A DNA stretch of 64,000 bases from QZLE01 sp033852075 (GTDB taxonomy: Bacteria; Pseudomonadota; Gammaproteobacteria; QZLD01). Location: positions 122,685 through 186,684 of the forward strand of contig JAWSVC010000010.1 in assembly GCA_033852075.1 (NCBI GenBank), given 5' to 3'. The position numbers were made by a program, and so were the translations under genes. Below, in pieces: positions 17,363 through 27,476 of this stretch (positions within the stretch are counted from its first letter, which is position 1; every line of letters starts with the position of its first letter). The notes beneath the pieces were generated by a model that saw only the letters and a list, made by a program, of their open reading frames with translations, was not told the origin of the DNA and searched no databases.

Positions 17363-20197
17363 ATGCCCGTGACAAAAGACTATAAAGATACGCTAAACCT
17401 TCCTGAAACCGAATTTCCAATGCGCGGAAATTTGGCTAAACGTGAGCCAGATATGCTGAAAGACTGGCAGGAAAAAGATATCTACAACAAGATTAGAGAG
17501 ATATCCAAGGGAAGAGATAAGTATATTCTGCATGACGGCCCTCCGTATGCGAATGGTGATATCCATATCGGTCATGCGGTAAACAAGATCCTGAAAGATT
17601 TTATTATCAAGAGTAAAACTCTAAGTGGTTACGATGTGCCTTATATCCCAGGCTGGGACTGTCATGGTCTGCCGATTGAAACTCAGGTCGAAAAGAAGGT
17701 TGGCAAGGTTGGTAAAAAAGTAGATGCCAAAGGCTTCAGAGATCTGTGTCGTGAATATGCGGGTAAGCAGGTTGAAGGGCAAAAACGTGATTTTGTTCGT
17801 CTTGGTGTATTTGGTGAGTGGGATAATCCATATTTGACTATGGATTATAGAACCGAGGCCGATATCCTGCGTGTTCTTGGTAAGGTGATCGAAAATGATC
17901 ACTTAGTACGTGGTTTTAAGCCGGTACACTGGTGTATGGATTGTGGCTCATCTCTGGCAGAGGCCGAGGTCGAATACGAAGATAAAGAATCACCAGCGAT
18001 TGATGTTAAGTTTGATGTGGTTGATAAGGCTGCGTTTCTTGAAAAGACCGGTTGTGAAATAAACGGTGTTGATCCTGCCCTAGTTATCTGGACCACAACT
18101 CCGTGGACACTTCCTGCTAACCGCGCTGTATGTTTGCATCCTGATCTGGATTATGTGGTCGTATCTTTTGTTCAAGAAGGCAATAAACAGCTGGTTTTGT
18201 TGGCAGAGGCACTCTACAGTCAGGCAGTATTGCGCTATGGTGCGGAAGATGTACTGGTGGTTGGCAGATGCCGTGGTTGTGATTTGGAAAATATGGAGCT
18301 TAAACATCCGTTCTACGATCGTATTGTGCCGGTGATTCTTGGTGAGCACGTTACAACCGATACTGGTACCGGAGCGGTTCATACAGCCCCTGGTCATGGC
18401 GTTGACGACTATGTGGTTGGTCAGCGTTACGGTATTGAAGTAGATAATCCGGTTGGTGCTAATGGCTGCTTCCTGGAAGGGACCGAACTGTTTGCAGGTG
18501 AACACGTGTTTAAGGCAAATCCAAAGGTGGTTGAGGTTCTTAAAGAGCGTGGCGCGTTGTTGAAACATGAAAAACTACTGCACAGCTATCCACACTGTTG
18601 GAGACATAAAACCCCGGTGATTTTCCGTGCTACACCACAGTGGTTTATTGGTATGGAAAAGAAAGGTCTGCGCAAAGGCTGTGTTGATGCCATTAATAAT
18701 GTTGAGTGGATCCCAGGCTGGGGTAAGGCTCGTATAGAAGGGATGGTGGAAAAATCTCCGGACTGGTGTATTTCGCGTCAGCGTATTTGGGGAGTTCCGA
18801 TTGCGCTATTCGTGCATAAAGAGACTCAAGAGCCGCATCCAGACAGTGTAAAACTGATCGAAGAGGTTGCGAAAAAAGTTGAGCATGGTGGTATCGATGC
18901 CTGGTTCGAACTGGAAGCGGAAGAGCTTATCGGTGCTGATGCGGAAAGCTATGAAAAGGTACACGATACCCTGGATGTATGGTTTGATTCCGGCGCTACC
19001 AACTATTCAGTAATTGATCAGCGCGATCAGCTGGAGTTTCCGGCAGATCTTTATCTTGAGGGTTCCGACCAGCATCGTGGCTGGTTCCAAACCTCACTGA
19101 AACTTTCAATGGCAATGCGTGGTAAGCCGCCATTTAAAAATGTTCTGACCCATGGCTTTGTGGTAGATGCTCACGGTAAGAAAATGTCCAAATCTGCTGG
19201 TAATGTAGTGTTGCCACAAAAGGTATTTAACTCATTGGGTGCTGATATCCTCAGACTGTGGGTAGCAGCAACCGATTACACCACCGAGATGCGAGTATCG
19301 GATGAAATCTTAAAGCGAGCAGCTGATTCTTATCGTCGTATGCGTAATACCTCGCGTTTCCTATTGGCTAATCTTTCTGGATTTGATCCAAAACAGCATA
19401 TGTTGGAATCATCAGAAATGATTGCCATCGATCGCTGGGCTATGGATCGTGCGGCTGAAATTCAGGAAGAGGTAATTAAGGCCTATGATGATTTTGATTT
19501 TCATCTTATCTACCAGAAGGTGCATAACTTCTGTTCTGTGGATATGGGGGGGTTCTATCTAGATATCATCAAAGACAGGCAATATACAACTGCAACAGAC
19601 AGTGTTGCTCGTCGTTCTGCGCAAACTGCTATCTATCACATTGTTGAAGCGTTGACTCGCTGGTTGGCTCCGATCCTGAGCTTTACCGCAGATGAGATTT
19701 GGAAAGAGATTCCTGGTGAGCGTGAAGAGTCTGTATTCTTCGTAACCTGGTATGAAGGTTTGCAGCGTCTTGAGCAGGATGGCAAACTTAATAAAGGTTT
19801 CTGGGATAGTCTGTTGGCAGTTCGCGAAGGGGTGAATAACTCTCTGGAAGGGTTAAGATCCGGTAAGCAGATTGGTTCATCGTTGGATGCTGAGGTGACT
19901 ATCTACTGTGATGATACGCTGTTGGAAAAATTGTCTGCGGTTGGTGATGAATTGCGCTTTGCGTTAATTACATCTTATGCGGCAGCAAAACCTCTAAGTG
20001 AAGTAGGTGATGTTGAGATTGTTGAGATCGAAAGTGGCGAGAAATATGCAGTGGCTGCCACAGTATCCAAGCATACAAAGTGTGTGCGCTGCTGGCATCA
20101 TCGCGAAGATGTTGGTGGTGATGCTGAACACCCTGGTCTTTGTTCAAGATGTGTCGAGAATGTTACTACCTGTGGTGAAAATCGGCAGTTTGTGTGA
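17363..20197 (+). CDS. ileS: Isoleucyl-tRNA synthetase
   Basis: A 944-residue class I synthetase, close to the E. coli length. The HIGH motif lies in PPYANGDIHIGH (residues about 60–71), KMSKS at 607–611, and the editing domain signature TTTPWTLPANRAV with DTGTGAVHTAPGHG. The C-terminal zinc finger keeps both Cys pairs (CVRC and CSRC). I take the ATG at 17363; a TTG two codons earlier or the GTG at 17369 is also possible. It belongs to the ribF–ileS–lspA–ispH block. Confidence 0.97.
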   Translation: MPVTKDYKDTLNLPETEFPMRGNLAKREPDMLKDWQEKDIYNKIREISKGRDKYILHDGPPYANGDIHIGHAVNKILKDFIIKSKTLSGYDVPYIPGWDCHGLPIETQVEKKVGKVGKKVDAKGFRDLCREYAGKQVEGQKRDFVRLGVFGEWDNPYLTMDYRTEADILRVLGKVIENDHLVRGFKPVHWCMDCGSSLAEAEVEYEDKESPAIDVKFDVVDKAAFLEKTGCEINGVDPALVIWTTTPWTLPANRAVCLHPDLDYVVVSFVQEGNKQLVLLAEALYSQAVLRYGAEDVLVVGRCRGCDLENMELKHPFYDRIVPVILGEHVTTDTGTGAVHTAPGHGVDDYVVGQRYGIEVDNPVGANGCFLEGTELFAGEHVFKANPKVVEVLKERGALLKHEKLLHSYPHCWRHKTPVIFRATPQWFIGMEKKGLRKGCVDAINNVEWIPGWGKARIEGMVEKSPDWCISRQRIWGVPIALFVHKETQEPHPDSVKLIEEVAKKVEHGGIDAWFELEAEELIGADAESYEKVHDTLDVWFDSGATNYSVIDQRDQLEFPADLYLEGSDQHRGWFQTSLKLSMAMRGKPPFKNVLTHGFVVDAHGKKMSKSAGNVVLPQKVFNSLGADILRLWVAATDYTTEMRVSDEILKRAADSYRRMRNTSRFLLANLSGFDPKQHMLESSEMIAIDRWAMDRAAEIQEEVIKAYDDFDFHLIYQKVHNFCSVDMGGFYLDIIKDRQYTTATDSVARRSAQTAIYHIVEALTRWLAPILSFTADEIWKEIPGEREESVFFVTWYEGLQRLEQDGKLNKGFWDSLLAVREGVNNSLEGLRSGKQIGSSLDAEVTIYCDDTLLEKLSAVGDELRFALITSYAAAKPLSEVGDVEIVEIESGEKYAVAATVSKHTKCVRCWHHREDVGGDAEHPGLCSRCVENVTTCGENRQFV

Positions 20198-20231
20198 TTA
20201 GTATGTTTACTGGTAAAGCATAAAAGCTATT

Positions 20232-20333
20232 CCGTTCATCCTGAGCGTGAGGTACGAACAGTCGAAGGGTGATAGTAAAAAGCCGAATTAATACCGTTTC
20301 ATACTTCGACTGCTTCGCGCTCAGCACGAACGG
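20232..20333. repeat. Palindromic repeat P100, copy B (inverted)
   Basis: In inverted orientation this matches 30617–30718 almost base for base, and the similarity extends into the flank (TTTCCCCGGACAGCAG here, complement of the sequence before copy C). It lies in the 252-base ileS–lspA gap together with a CGGTATCCAG fragment of the CCGG hairpin family. Confidence 0.9.
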
Positions 20334-20449
20334 CATTAATTTCCCCGGACAGCAGTGGGACTTGACTCGGTATCCAGTAAAAGAAAGTTTGCAGCGCGAA
20401 GCGCTAATTTTACGTAATATTAATGAATAGGATTCTTTTGGAGTAGTTG

Positions 20450-20947
20450 ATGCTTAAGTGGTTATGGTTATCTGTAGTTGTAGTGATTGCCGATCAGATA
20501 ACCAAGATATTGGTTATTCAGAACTTTGAATATCAGGACGCAGTTGCCGTTTTGCCTGTATTTAATTTGGTGCACGTACATAATTTTGGTGCAGCGTTCA
20601 GCTTTTTAAGTACTGAAAGTGGTTGGCAGCGCTGGCTATTTGCCGGATTGGCGATAGTTATCAGCGTAATGATAGTATTTTGGATAAGCCGATTGAAAAT
20701 TGGTGAACGATTCACTGCTATTGGGCTTGCTCTTGTTTTAGGCGGTGCGGTTGGTAATTTGGTTGACCGTATTTATCATGGATATGTTATTGATTTTTTA
20801 GATTTTCATCTTGGAACAAATCATTGGCCTGCGTTTAATGTTGCTGATATTGCTATATCGGTTGGGGTTGTTGCGCTTATTATTCTTTCTTTTTTTGATA
20901 AGAAGGATGTTATTGATAATAAAAAAGAGATTAACCAGAATGGTTGA
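20450..20947 (+). CDS. lspA: Lipoprotein signal peptidase (signal peptidase II)
   Basis: A 165-residue inner-membrane aspartyl protease that cleaves prolipoprotein leaders before the lipidated cysteine. It has four hydrophobic segments, the N-terminal ADQITK motif, NFGAAFSFL, GNLVDRIYHGYVIDF with catalytic Asp115 and FNVADIAI with catalytic Asp133. The ATG at 20450 has GGAG six bases upstream. It overlaps ispH by eight bases. The fkpB gene found between lspA and ispH in E. coli is absent. Confidence 0.96.
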   Translation: MLKWLWLSVVVVIADQITKILVIQNFEYQDAVAVLPVFNLVHVHNFGAAFSFLSTESGWQRWLFAGLAIVISVMIVFWISRLKIGERFTAIGLALVLGGAVGNLVDRIYHGYVIDFLDFHLGTNHWPAFNVADIAISVGVVALIILSFFDKKDVIDNKKEINQNG

Positions 20948-21884
20948 GAAAATTCTGGTAGCCAATCCTCGTGGTTTTTGTGCTGGTGTGCAACGGGCAA
21001 TTCAGATTGTTGAAACTGCATTGGCAAAATTTGGAGCACCAATATACGTAAGACATGAGATTGTACATAACCGTTTTGTGGTTGAAGGCCTAAAGGATAA
21101 AGGGGTTGTTTTTGTCGAAAACGTTGAAGAGGTTCCTGAAGGAGAGATTGTAATATTTAGTGCTCATGGTGTTTCCAAGGAAGTAGAAAATAAGGCAATT
21201 AATAGGAATCTACGTGTATTTGACGCAACTTGTCCACTTGTGTCTAAGATTCATTCTCAAGTTGTATCTAATGCAAAGGAAGGTAGGGATACGATTTTGA
21301 TAGGGCATCCAGGTCATGCAGAGGTGGAAGGAACTCTTGGTCAATTTGCTGGGGCGGTTGCTTGTAGAGCAAAAATTCATGTTGTGGCAAATTTAGATGA
21401 TGTAGATAAGCTTGATATTGATGCTGAGAAGCCACTGGCATATGTGACTCAGACTACCCTATCCGTTGATGATGCAAGAGATATTTTGAGCTCTTTGCAG
21501 AAGAAGTATCCATATATTACTGGTCCTAAAAGTAAAGATATCTGTTATGCGACGCAAAATCGTCAAGATGCTGTAAAGAAGCTATCCAAACAGTCTGATG
21601 TTATCTTTGTTGTAGGATCTAAAAATAGTTCCAACTCCAATCGATTGCGAGAAATTGGTGAAAAACATGGGGTGATGACATATCTGGTTGATTGTGCTGA
21701 TGAAATAGAAGATTTTATGCTGCATGATGTGAAGATTGTTGGTGTTACCGCAGGTGCCTCTGCTCCTGAAGAGTTGGTGCAGGAAGTATTGAAAAAATTA
21801 AGTAATGATGGGGCGGTTATTGAGCAGTTGGATGGGGTGGCGGAAAAAATAGTATTTTCTTTACCAAAACAATTGTTAAGATAG
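20940..21884 (+). CDS. ispH: 4-hydroxy-3-methylbut-2-enyl diphosphate reductase
   Basis: A 314-residue iron–sulphur enzyme, last step of the MEP isoprenoid pathway (HMBPP to IPP and DMAPP). The three cluster cysteines are Cys14 (NPRGFCAGV), Cys98 (DATCPLV) and Cys202 (DICYATQNRQ). Substrate-site residues are also seen: EIVHNRFV, HPGHAEVEGT and the SSNSNRL serine/asparagine motif. The frame is open back to 20811 inside lspA, but homology begins at the ATG at 20940, overlapping the lspA stop and suggesting coupled translation. Confidence 0.96.
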   Translation: MVEKILVANPRGFCAGVQRAIQIVETALAKFGAPIYVRHEIVHNRFVVEGLKDKGVVFVENVEEVPEGEIVIFSAHGVSKEVENKAINRNLRVFDATCPLVSKIHSQVVSNAKEGRDTILIGHPGHAEVEGTLGQFAGAVACRAKIHVVANLDDVDKLDIDAEKPLAYVTQTTLSVDDARDILSSLQKKYPYITGPKSKDICYATQNRQDAVKKLSKQSDVIFVVGSKNSSNSNRLREIGEKHGVMTYLVDCADEIEDFMLHDVKIVGVTAGASAPEELVQEVLKKLSNDGAVIEQLDGVAEKIVFSLPKQLLR

Positions 21885-21958
21885 TCAATATGGCTAAAAT
21901 GAATGTTGATGGTTAAATCGCTAATTCGTATATAAAAAAATATAGCAAAGGGATTAAT

Positions 21959-22336
21959 TTGGTTGAAGGCAAAGACAAGACGATCTTAATTGTTGATGAT
22001 AGTAAGCTAGCAAGGCTAATAATCAGTAATATCATTAATGCATGTTATCCTCACTGGAAAATTATTGAGGCTGAGGATGTTGTTGATGCCGCAGAAAAAT
22101 CAAAGGGTAGATCTTTTGATGCTATTTCTCTTGATGTAAATATGCCTGGAGAGGATGGTTTGTCGTTCGCACCAAGGCTTAAAAAGATGTGCCCGGATAT
22201 TCCAATTGCATTGCTTACGGCTAATATTCAACCTAAGGTGCAGGAAAGGGCAAAAGAATTGGGGCTTTATTTTATACCTAAGCCAATAACTAAAGATAAA
22301 CTTGCCGGTTTTATGCAAGTTGTTTTGCAAAAGTGA
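21959..22336 (+). CDS. Single-domain (CheY-like) response regulator
   Basis: A 125-residue receiver domain with no output domain. It has the acidic pair Asp13/Asp14 (IVDDSK), phospho-acceptor Asp59 (SLDVNMPGEDG), Thr87 (LLTAN) and Lys108 (PKPI). The start is TTG at 21959, supported by AAGGGA at 21948–21953 and the absence of an in-frame ATG. It lies between ispH and the XrtA-type glycosyltransferase. The cognate kinase is unknown; PrsK, two genes on, is a possible but unproven partner. Confidence 0.85.
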   Translation: MVEGKDKTILIVDDSKLARLIISNIINACYPHWKIIEAEDVVDAAEKSKGRSFDAISLDVNMPGEDGLSFAPRLKKMCPDIPIALLTANIQPKVQERAKELGLYFIPKPITKDKLAGFMQVVLQK

Positions 22337-22366
22337 TAAAAAAACTGACATCTTGTGTAAAAAAGC

Positions 22367-22395
22367 TTGACATTGCTGGTTATCGATACTAGCAT
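22367..22395 (+). promoter_or_regulatory. Candidate sigma-70 promoter for the glycosyltransferase–prsKR unit
   Basis: A perfect TTGACA (22367–22372) and TAGCAT (22390–22395) are spaced by 17 bases, about 90 bases before the ATG at 22489. Confidence 0.45.
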
Positions 22396-22488
22396 TATAG
22401 TGAATAAGCCTTTGTTTTATAATTCTTTTGTGAAGTTGTTTGGGGACACGCAATTAGGCTTCATTACTTTTTAAAACGAGAGTCATAG

Positions 22489-23931
22489 ATGGATATAACA
22501 GCGCGCAAGCCATTTAATAACCCTATCTTATGGAATAAATACATTAGAGTATTTAGAAGCTATGTTCCGGCGTGGTTATTGGTGCTTGGTATTATTGAAC
22601 TACTGGTGCTGATGATTATTTCGGTGTTTGCAGCGGCAGAATTTGATTTCTATCAGTTGTTTGCTGCTGATGGTAATTGTTTTTCATGCCTTTTTAAGGC
22701 TGGAATATTTAGTATTACTATTTGGTTGTCTATGATCTCAATGGGATTGTATCAGCGTAGGTTGCGAGAAGGTGCTGCAGGTATTGCGTTGAGAGTTGTT
22801 ATAAGTCATATATTTGGAGCAATAGCTCTATTTTGTTTTTATTTCATTATCCCCAATATATCTATTGATTTTAAAATTACTTTTGCCGCATTAATTATCT
22901 CATATATATCTATATTGATGGTTAGAATTGCCTTTCTGCGTTTGGTGGGTACAGAAGTTTTCAAAAGTAGAGTTATGGTTTTAGGTACTGGAGAAAAGGC
23001 TGGGGGTATAACTCATCTTAAGCGTTGGATTGATACGGTTGGCTATACTTTGGTTGGTTTTATAAATGTTGGTAATAGTGAACCAAAGATAGATATAGAC
23101 CGCATAATAGATTCGAAAGGTAAAACTTTGGCTCAACTAGTTCGTGAATATTGCGTTGATGAAATTGTTATTGCCTTTGATGATCGCCGTCGGCGTATGC
23201 CTATGGACGATTTGCTTGATTGTAAAATGCTTGGGGTGAGAGTTGTAGATCTTATTACCTTCTATGAAAGGGAAACCTATAAGCTTAAATTAGATGTTAT
23301 GGATCGGAGTTGGTTGATCTTTTCAGATGGATTTCAGCAAGGTGTATATGCTCGGTGGATAAAGCGAATATTGGATATTATTGTTAGTGGTTCAATATTG
23401 TTAATAACGATGCCTATTATGGTAATCACTGCCATTGCGATAAAATTAGAAAGTCATGGAGGAGTATTTTATTCCCAAAAAAGAGTTGGTTTTGCTGGTA
23501 AGCTATATTCTGTGCACAAGTTTCGCAGTATGGTGGCCAATGCCGAAAAAAACGGAGCTCAATGGGCAACCAAGAACGATAGTCGGGTAACAAAGGTTGG
23601 AGGGTTTATCCGTCTGACGCGGATTGATGAGCTTCCACAATTATGGAATGTATTAAAAGGTGATATGAGTTTTGTCGGGCCACGCCCTGAACGTCCAGAG
23701 TTTGTTGATCAGTTTTGTGAACGGATTGAATATTATGCAGAACGGCATAGGGTAAAACCTGGTATAACTGGTTGGGCACAGGTGTGTTATCCATATGGTG
23801 CATCGGAAAGTGATGCGTTCGAGAAACTTCAATACGACCTTTATTATGCCAAGAATAGCAGCCTGTTTCTTGATCTTATGATTATATTGCAGACAGTTGA
23901 GGTTATAGTTTGGCAAAAAGGGGCTCGCTGA
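22489..23931 (+). CDS. XrtA/PEP-CTERM-type undecaprenyl-phosphate sugar transferase (TIGR03013-like)
   Basis: A 480-residue polyprenyl-phosphate hexose-1-phosphate transferase. It has four or five N-terminal membrane segments and a CoA-binding-like Rossmann region (VMVLGTGEKAGG, residues about 163–174). A further membrane hairpin (ILDIIVSGSILLITMPIMV) precedes the bact_transf catalytic domain with KFRSMV, DELPQLWNVLKGDMSFVGPRPERPEF and KPGITGWAQV. Such enzymes load the first sugar of an exopolysaccharide repeat. Those next to prsK/prsR are typical of exosortase A systems, where exopolysaccharide and PEP-CTERM proteins are made together. The rest of the polysaccharide locus is not here. Confidence 0.88.
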   Translation: MDITARKPFNNPILWNKYIRVFRSYVPAWLLVLGIIELLVLMIISVFAAAEFDFYQLFAADGNCFSCLFKAGIFSITIWLSMISMGLYQRRLREGAAGIALRVVISHIFGAIALFCFYFIIPNISIDFKITFAALIISYISILMVRIAFLRLVGTEVFKSRVMVLGTGEKAGGITHLKRWIDTVGYTLVGFINVGNSEPKIDIDRIIDSKGKTLAQLVREYCVDEIVIAFDDRRRRMPMDDLLDCKMLGVRVVDLITFYERETYKLKLDVMDRSWLIFSDGFQQGVYARWIKRILDIIVSGSILLITMPIMVITAIAIKLESHGGVFYSQKRVGFAGKLYSVHKFRSMVANAEKNGAQWATKNDSRVTKVGGFIRLTRIDELPQLWNVLKGDMSFVGPRPERPEFVDQFCERIEYYAERHRVKPGITGWAQVCYPYGASESDAFEKLQYDLYYAKNSSLFLDLMIILQTVEVIVWQKGAR

Positions 23932-23995
23932 TTTTTTGCAGGGCGTATAGCAATCCGCCAATAATAATTCCGCACGATAGAGAGATATAAATAGA

Positions 23996-26107
23996 ATGAT
24001 AAATCTAACTCTTGTAGCCTACATCGTATGTGCGGTAGCTTACCTGTTTCTTTTTGTTGTCTTGCTTATTGGGTGGCGGGGTAAAAAGGAGGGTGCGGTA
24101 TTATTACTTGTCAGCGTACTTACTTTTGTATGGGCAATTTCAGGAATGTTAGTTACCGTTTCTCACGGTCATTTGGTAGCAATATCATTAATAATTGAAG
24201 GTTTAAGAAATGTTGCGATCATTGCTTTTTTGTTAACGTTATTGAAAAAGGTAACCTCTTTAGTTATTGAAGGCGAACATGTAAAGTCTTCACCCTATTA
24301 TTATTCAGTGTTGTCGGTATCAATTTTAATTCTGGCTTACAGTATAGGAATAGATCTGTTAACTAGTTTTACCCCTTGGATTGGTACAGTAACCCCAGGC
24401 ATTTCCGGTCACTTGGCGACTTCAGTTTTAATCTTAGCGTTACTTGAACAACTCTATAGAAATACTGCAAATGAAAAGCGCTGGGGAATAAAATATATAA
24501 GCTTGGCTTTTGCTGGAATATTTGTATATGAATTTTATCTCTATGCAGATTCTTTGCTTTTTAGTCGGATTGAGGCTGGAATTTGGGGCGCGCGCCCTTG
24601 GATTGTGGCTGTAGTATCACCATTAATAGCGGTTTCAGCTGCCAGGAATCCTAAATGGTCGCTCGATGTTTACGTTTCCAGGCAGGCTGTATTTCATACT
24701 GCAACCCTTATTTGTGCAGGCATCTATTTATTATTAATGTCAATTGCCGGATTCTATATCAAAAAATATGGTGGCGATTGGGGGGCTGTAGCACAAGCGG
24801 TCTTTATTTTTGCGGCAATAATGGGGCTTTTATTAATTGTATTGTCCGGAAAAGCACGCTCATGGTTAAAGGTAACGGTTAATAAACATTTTTTTAATTA
24901 TAAATATGACTATCGTGAAGAGTGGATCAGATTTAATAAAACGCTAACCGCTCTTGATGATATTTTACCAATTCGAAATCGAGCGATTAAATCATTGGCA
25001 CAGATAGTAGAGTCGCCAGCCGGACTGTTATTCAGCAAAAACCAGAATGGTGATTATCATCTTGCTGCAAATTGGAATACCCCTTTGCCAAAATCAGACC
25101 TTATAGAAAGGGATGATCCATTAGCATTATTTATTGAAGAGAAGGAATGGATTATTGACCTGAATGAAAAAGCTAAGACTATAAGGAGCGAAGTTGGAGG
25201 GGGTAAAGGTGATATGAAGTATCAGCATTTGGTAATTGGAGATACCTTAAGTTGTGAAGAATACAGGTTTATAGTGCCGCTGTTAAATGAATCAGAGATG
25301 TATGGTTTTGTTGTATTAAACGAACCTAGGTCTAAGCGTACCCTTAATTGGGAAGATGTTGATATATTAAAAACAGCTGGAAACCAGGTGGCTAGCTATC
25401 TTGCTCAATTTGATGCTAATAACCAATTAACTATATCTAGGCAGTTTGAGGCTTATAATAGGCTTTCAACATTTGTAATTCATGATGTAAAGAACCTAGT
25501 AGGTCAGTTAACGCTGCTAAGTGCTAATAGCAAAAAGTTCAGACATAATGAAAAGTTTATTGACGATGCCTTCGAAACTGTAGAAAACGCTGTAGATAAG
25601 ATGAATCATTTACTTGAACAGCTACGCAGCGGTATTGAGAAAAAGATTGTAGGAAGAGTCAATATTAGTGAACTGATGAAAACCATTATTCAGTTACGTA
25701 AGGCATCTGGTATTGAGATAGAAATTTATGATGATAGTAGTGCAAACTTTATTAGTGCAGATAAGCAGGAGCTTTCTGCTGTAATTGAGCATATTTTGCA
25801 AAATGCGATTGATGCTACAGTATCAAATAAGGAACAGGCTAAAGTGAAGATCTGTATCAACTCAGATGCAGAATTTTCTACTGTAAAAATTGAAGATAAT
25901 GGAGAGGGAATGAGCAGAGAGTTTATTCGTGATCGTCTTTTTTCTCCATTTGATACAACTAAAGGGGATTCTGGTATGGGGGTTGGTGTATATCAAGCAA
26001 GAGAATATATCACCAGGATTGGCGGTAGGATTGAAGTATGTAGTGAAGTAGGAATTGGTACAACTTTTGAGTTGTATCTGCCACTCGCAGTTTCAAGTGA
26101 AGAGTAA
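23996..26107 (+). CDS. prsK: PEP-CTERM system sensor histidine kinase PrsK
   Basis: A 703-residue kinase with about eight N-terminal membrane segments (residues 1–290), a GAF-like domain (about 320–470), an H-box in VIHDVKNLVGQL with His496, an N-box (HILQNAIDAT) and G-boxes (DNGEGM, GDSGMGVGV). The atypical HDVKN H-box and multi-pass sensor match PrsK of XrtA systems. It probably phosphorylates PrsR, whose gene starts 13 bases downstream. The signal sensed is unknown. Confidence 0.93.
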   Translation: MINLTLVAYIVCAVAYLFLFVVLLIGWRGKKEGAVLLLVSVLTFVWAISGMLVTVSHGHLVAISLIIEGLRNVAIIAFLLTLLKKVTSLVIEGEHVKSSPYYYSVLSVSILILAYSIGIDLLTSFTPWIGTVTPGISGHLATSVLILALLEQLYRNTANEKRWGIKYISLAFAGIFVYEFYLYADSLLFSRIEAGIWGARPWIVAVVSPLIAVSAARNPKWSLDVYVSRQAVFHTATLICAGIYLLLMSIAGFYIKKYGGDWGAVAQAVFIFAAIMGLLLIVLSGKARSWLKVTVNKHFFNYKYDYREEWIRFNKTLTALDDILPIRNRAIKSLAQIVESPAGLLFSKNQNGDYHLAANWNTPLPKSDLIERDDPLALFIEEKEWIIDLNEKAKTIRSEVGGGKGDMKYQHLVIGDTLSCEEYRFIVPLLNESEMYGFVVLNEPRSKRTLNWEDVDILKTAGNQVASYLAQFDANNQLTISRQFEAYNRLSTFVIHDVKNLVGQLTLLSANSKKFRHNEKFIDDAFETVENAVDKMNHLLEQLRSGIEKKIVGRVNISELMKTIIQLRKASGIEIEIYDDSSANFISADKQELSAVIEHILQNAIDATVSNKEQAKVKICINSDAEFSTVKIEDNGEGMSREFIRDRLFSPFDTTKGDSGMGVGVYQAREYITRIGGRIEVCSEVGIGTTFELYLPLAVSSEE

Positions 26108-26120
26108 TAGGCTAGGCATT

Positions 26121-27476
26121 ATGGAACAAGATAATAGAAAACTATTGATCGTAGAAGATGATAAGGGACTTCAAAAGCAGCTGAAGTGGAGCTTTGAGGA
26201 GTTTGAAGTAATTATTGCAGAAAATCGTCAGAGTGCTATCAAAGAATTACGCAGGCATGAGCCTGCTGTTGTTACCCTGGATTTGGGTTTGCCTCCGGAT
26301 AGTAATGGAGCAACGGAAGGGTTAGCAACTTTAACCGAGATTATTCAACTTGCACCACATACAAAAGTGATTGTTGTAACCGGAAATGATGATCGAGAGA
26401 ATGCAGTTAAGGCTGTGAGTTTAGGGGCATATGATTTCTATCAAAAACCTGTAGATGCTGAAGTTCTTCAGTTGATAGTTAATCGTGCTTATGCATTGGC
26501 AGAATTAGAAGAAGAAAATCGAAAGCTCAAGAAAGGAGGACCTGATAGTCCTCTGGATGGAGTAGTTGCATCTAGCCCGGAAATGTTAAAGGTATGTAGA
26601 ACTGTTGAAAAGATATCGTCTGTAGAAGTGACGTCTTTATTGCTTGGTGAAAGCGGTACCGGTAAAGAGGTTATAGCAAAAGCGATTCATCAGTTAAGTC
26701 CTCGCGCACATAATAATTTTGTAGCGATAAACTGTGCTGCTATTCCAGAAAATCTATTAGAGAGTGAACTATTCGGATATGAAAAAGGTGCTTTTACCGG
26801 AGCGGCCAAAAGAACTATTGGGAAAATAGAGCATGCCAATAAAGGAACATTGTTCTTGGATGAAATTGGTGATTTGCCAATGTCTTTGCAGGCTAAACTG
26901 TTAAGATTTTTACAGGAGCGAGTGATAGAACGCTTGGGGGGCAGGGAGGAAATTCCTATTGATGTCAGAGTTATTTGTGCAACTAACCAAAATTTGGAAG
27001 AGTTGATAAAAAATAGTGGATTTAGAGAGGATCTTTACTATCGTGTAAGCGAGGTTGTGATAAATCTGCCTCCGCTTAGAGATAGAAAAGGTGATTCCTT
27101 AGTTATAGCTAAAAATTTCCTTAACAGGTTTGCTATGCAATATGGCCGTAAAATCAAAGGATTTAGTTCTGATGGCGTGGTTGCTATTGAAGGGTATAAG
27201 TGGCCAGGTAATGTTAGAGAGTTGGAAAATAAACTTAAACGTGCAGTTGTGATGGCTGATGGTGAATTTATTACCGCTGAGGATTTGGAATTGAGATCCG
27301 ACGAAAATGTAGCACAGATGCCGTTTAATCTTAGACAAGTTAGAGATGAGGCAGAAAGGGGATGTATAGTAAATGCATTAGCCTATACTGAAGGGAATAT
27401 ATCTCATGCTGCGGAATTGTTGGGTGTAACCCGTCCAACCTTATATACCATGTTGAATAAGTATGGATTAGGGTGA
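26121..27476 (+). CDS. prsR: PEP-CTERM system sigma-54-dependent response regulator PrsR
   Basis: A 451-residue NtrC-family regulator. The receiver domain has phospho-acceptor Asp54 (VTLDLGLPP). The AAA+ domain has Walker A GESGTGKE, the sigma-54 contact loop GAFTGA and LFLDEIGDLP. A Fis-type helix-turn-helix (GNISHAAELLGVTRPTLYTML) ends the protein. The PPDSNGATEGL insertion after the phospho-acceptor Asp is typical of PrsR. I take the ATG at 26121 rather than an upstream start inside prsK. It should activate sigma-54 promoters of PEP-CTERM genes; one such promoter is at 52719–52735. Confidence 0.94.
   Translation: MEQDNRKLLIVEDDKGLQKQLKWSFEEFEVIIAENRQSAIKELRRHEPAVVTLDLGLPPDSNGATEGLATLTEIIQLAPHTKVIVVTGNDDRENAVKAVSLGAYDFYQKPVDAEVLQLIVNRAYALAELEEENRKLKKGGPDSPLDGVVASSPEMLKVCRTVEKISSVEVTSLLLGESGTGKEVIAKAIHQLSPRAHNNFVAINCAAIPENLLESELFGYEKGAFTGAAKRTIGKIEHANKGTLFLDEIGDLPMSLQAKLLRFLQERVIERLGGREEIPIDVRVICATNQNLEELIKNSGFREDLYYRVSEVVINLPPLRDRKGDSLVIAKNFLNRFAMQYGRKIKGFSSDGVVAIEGYKWPGNVRELENKLKRAVVMADGEFITAEDLELRSDENVAQMPFNLRQVRDEAERGCIVNALAYTEGNISHAAELLGVTRPTLYTMLNKYGLG

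Noticed and set aside
20811..20939. Hydrophobic N-terminal extension of ispH
   Set aside because: It is the lspA coding sequence read in another frame; IspH homology starts at 20940.
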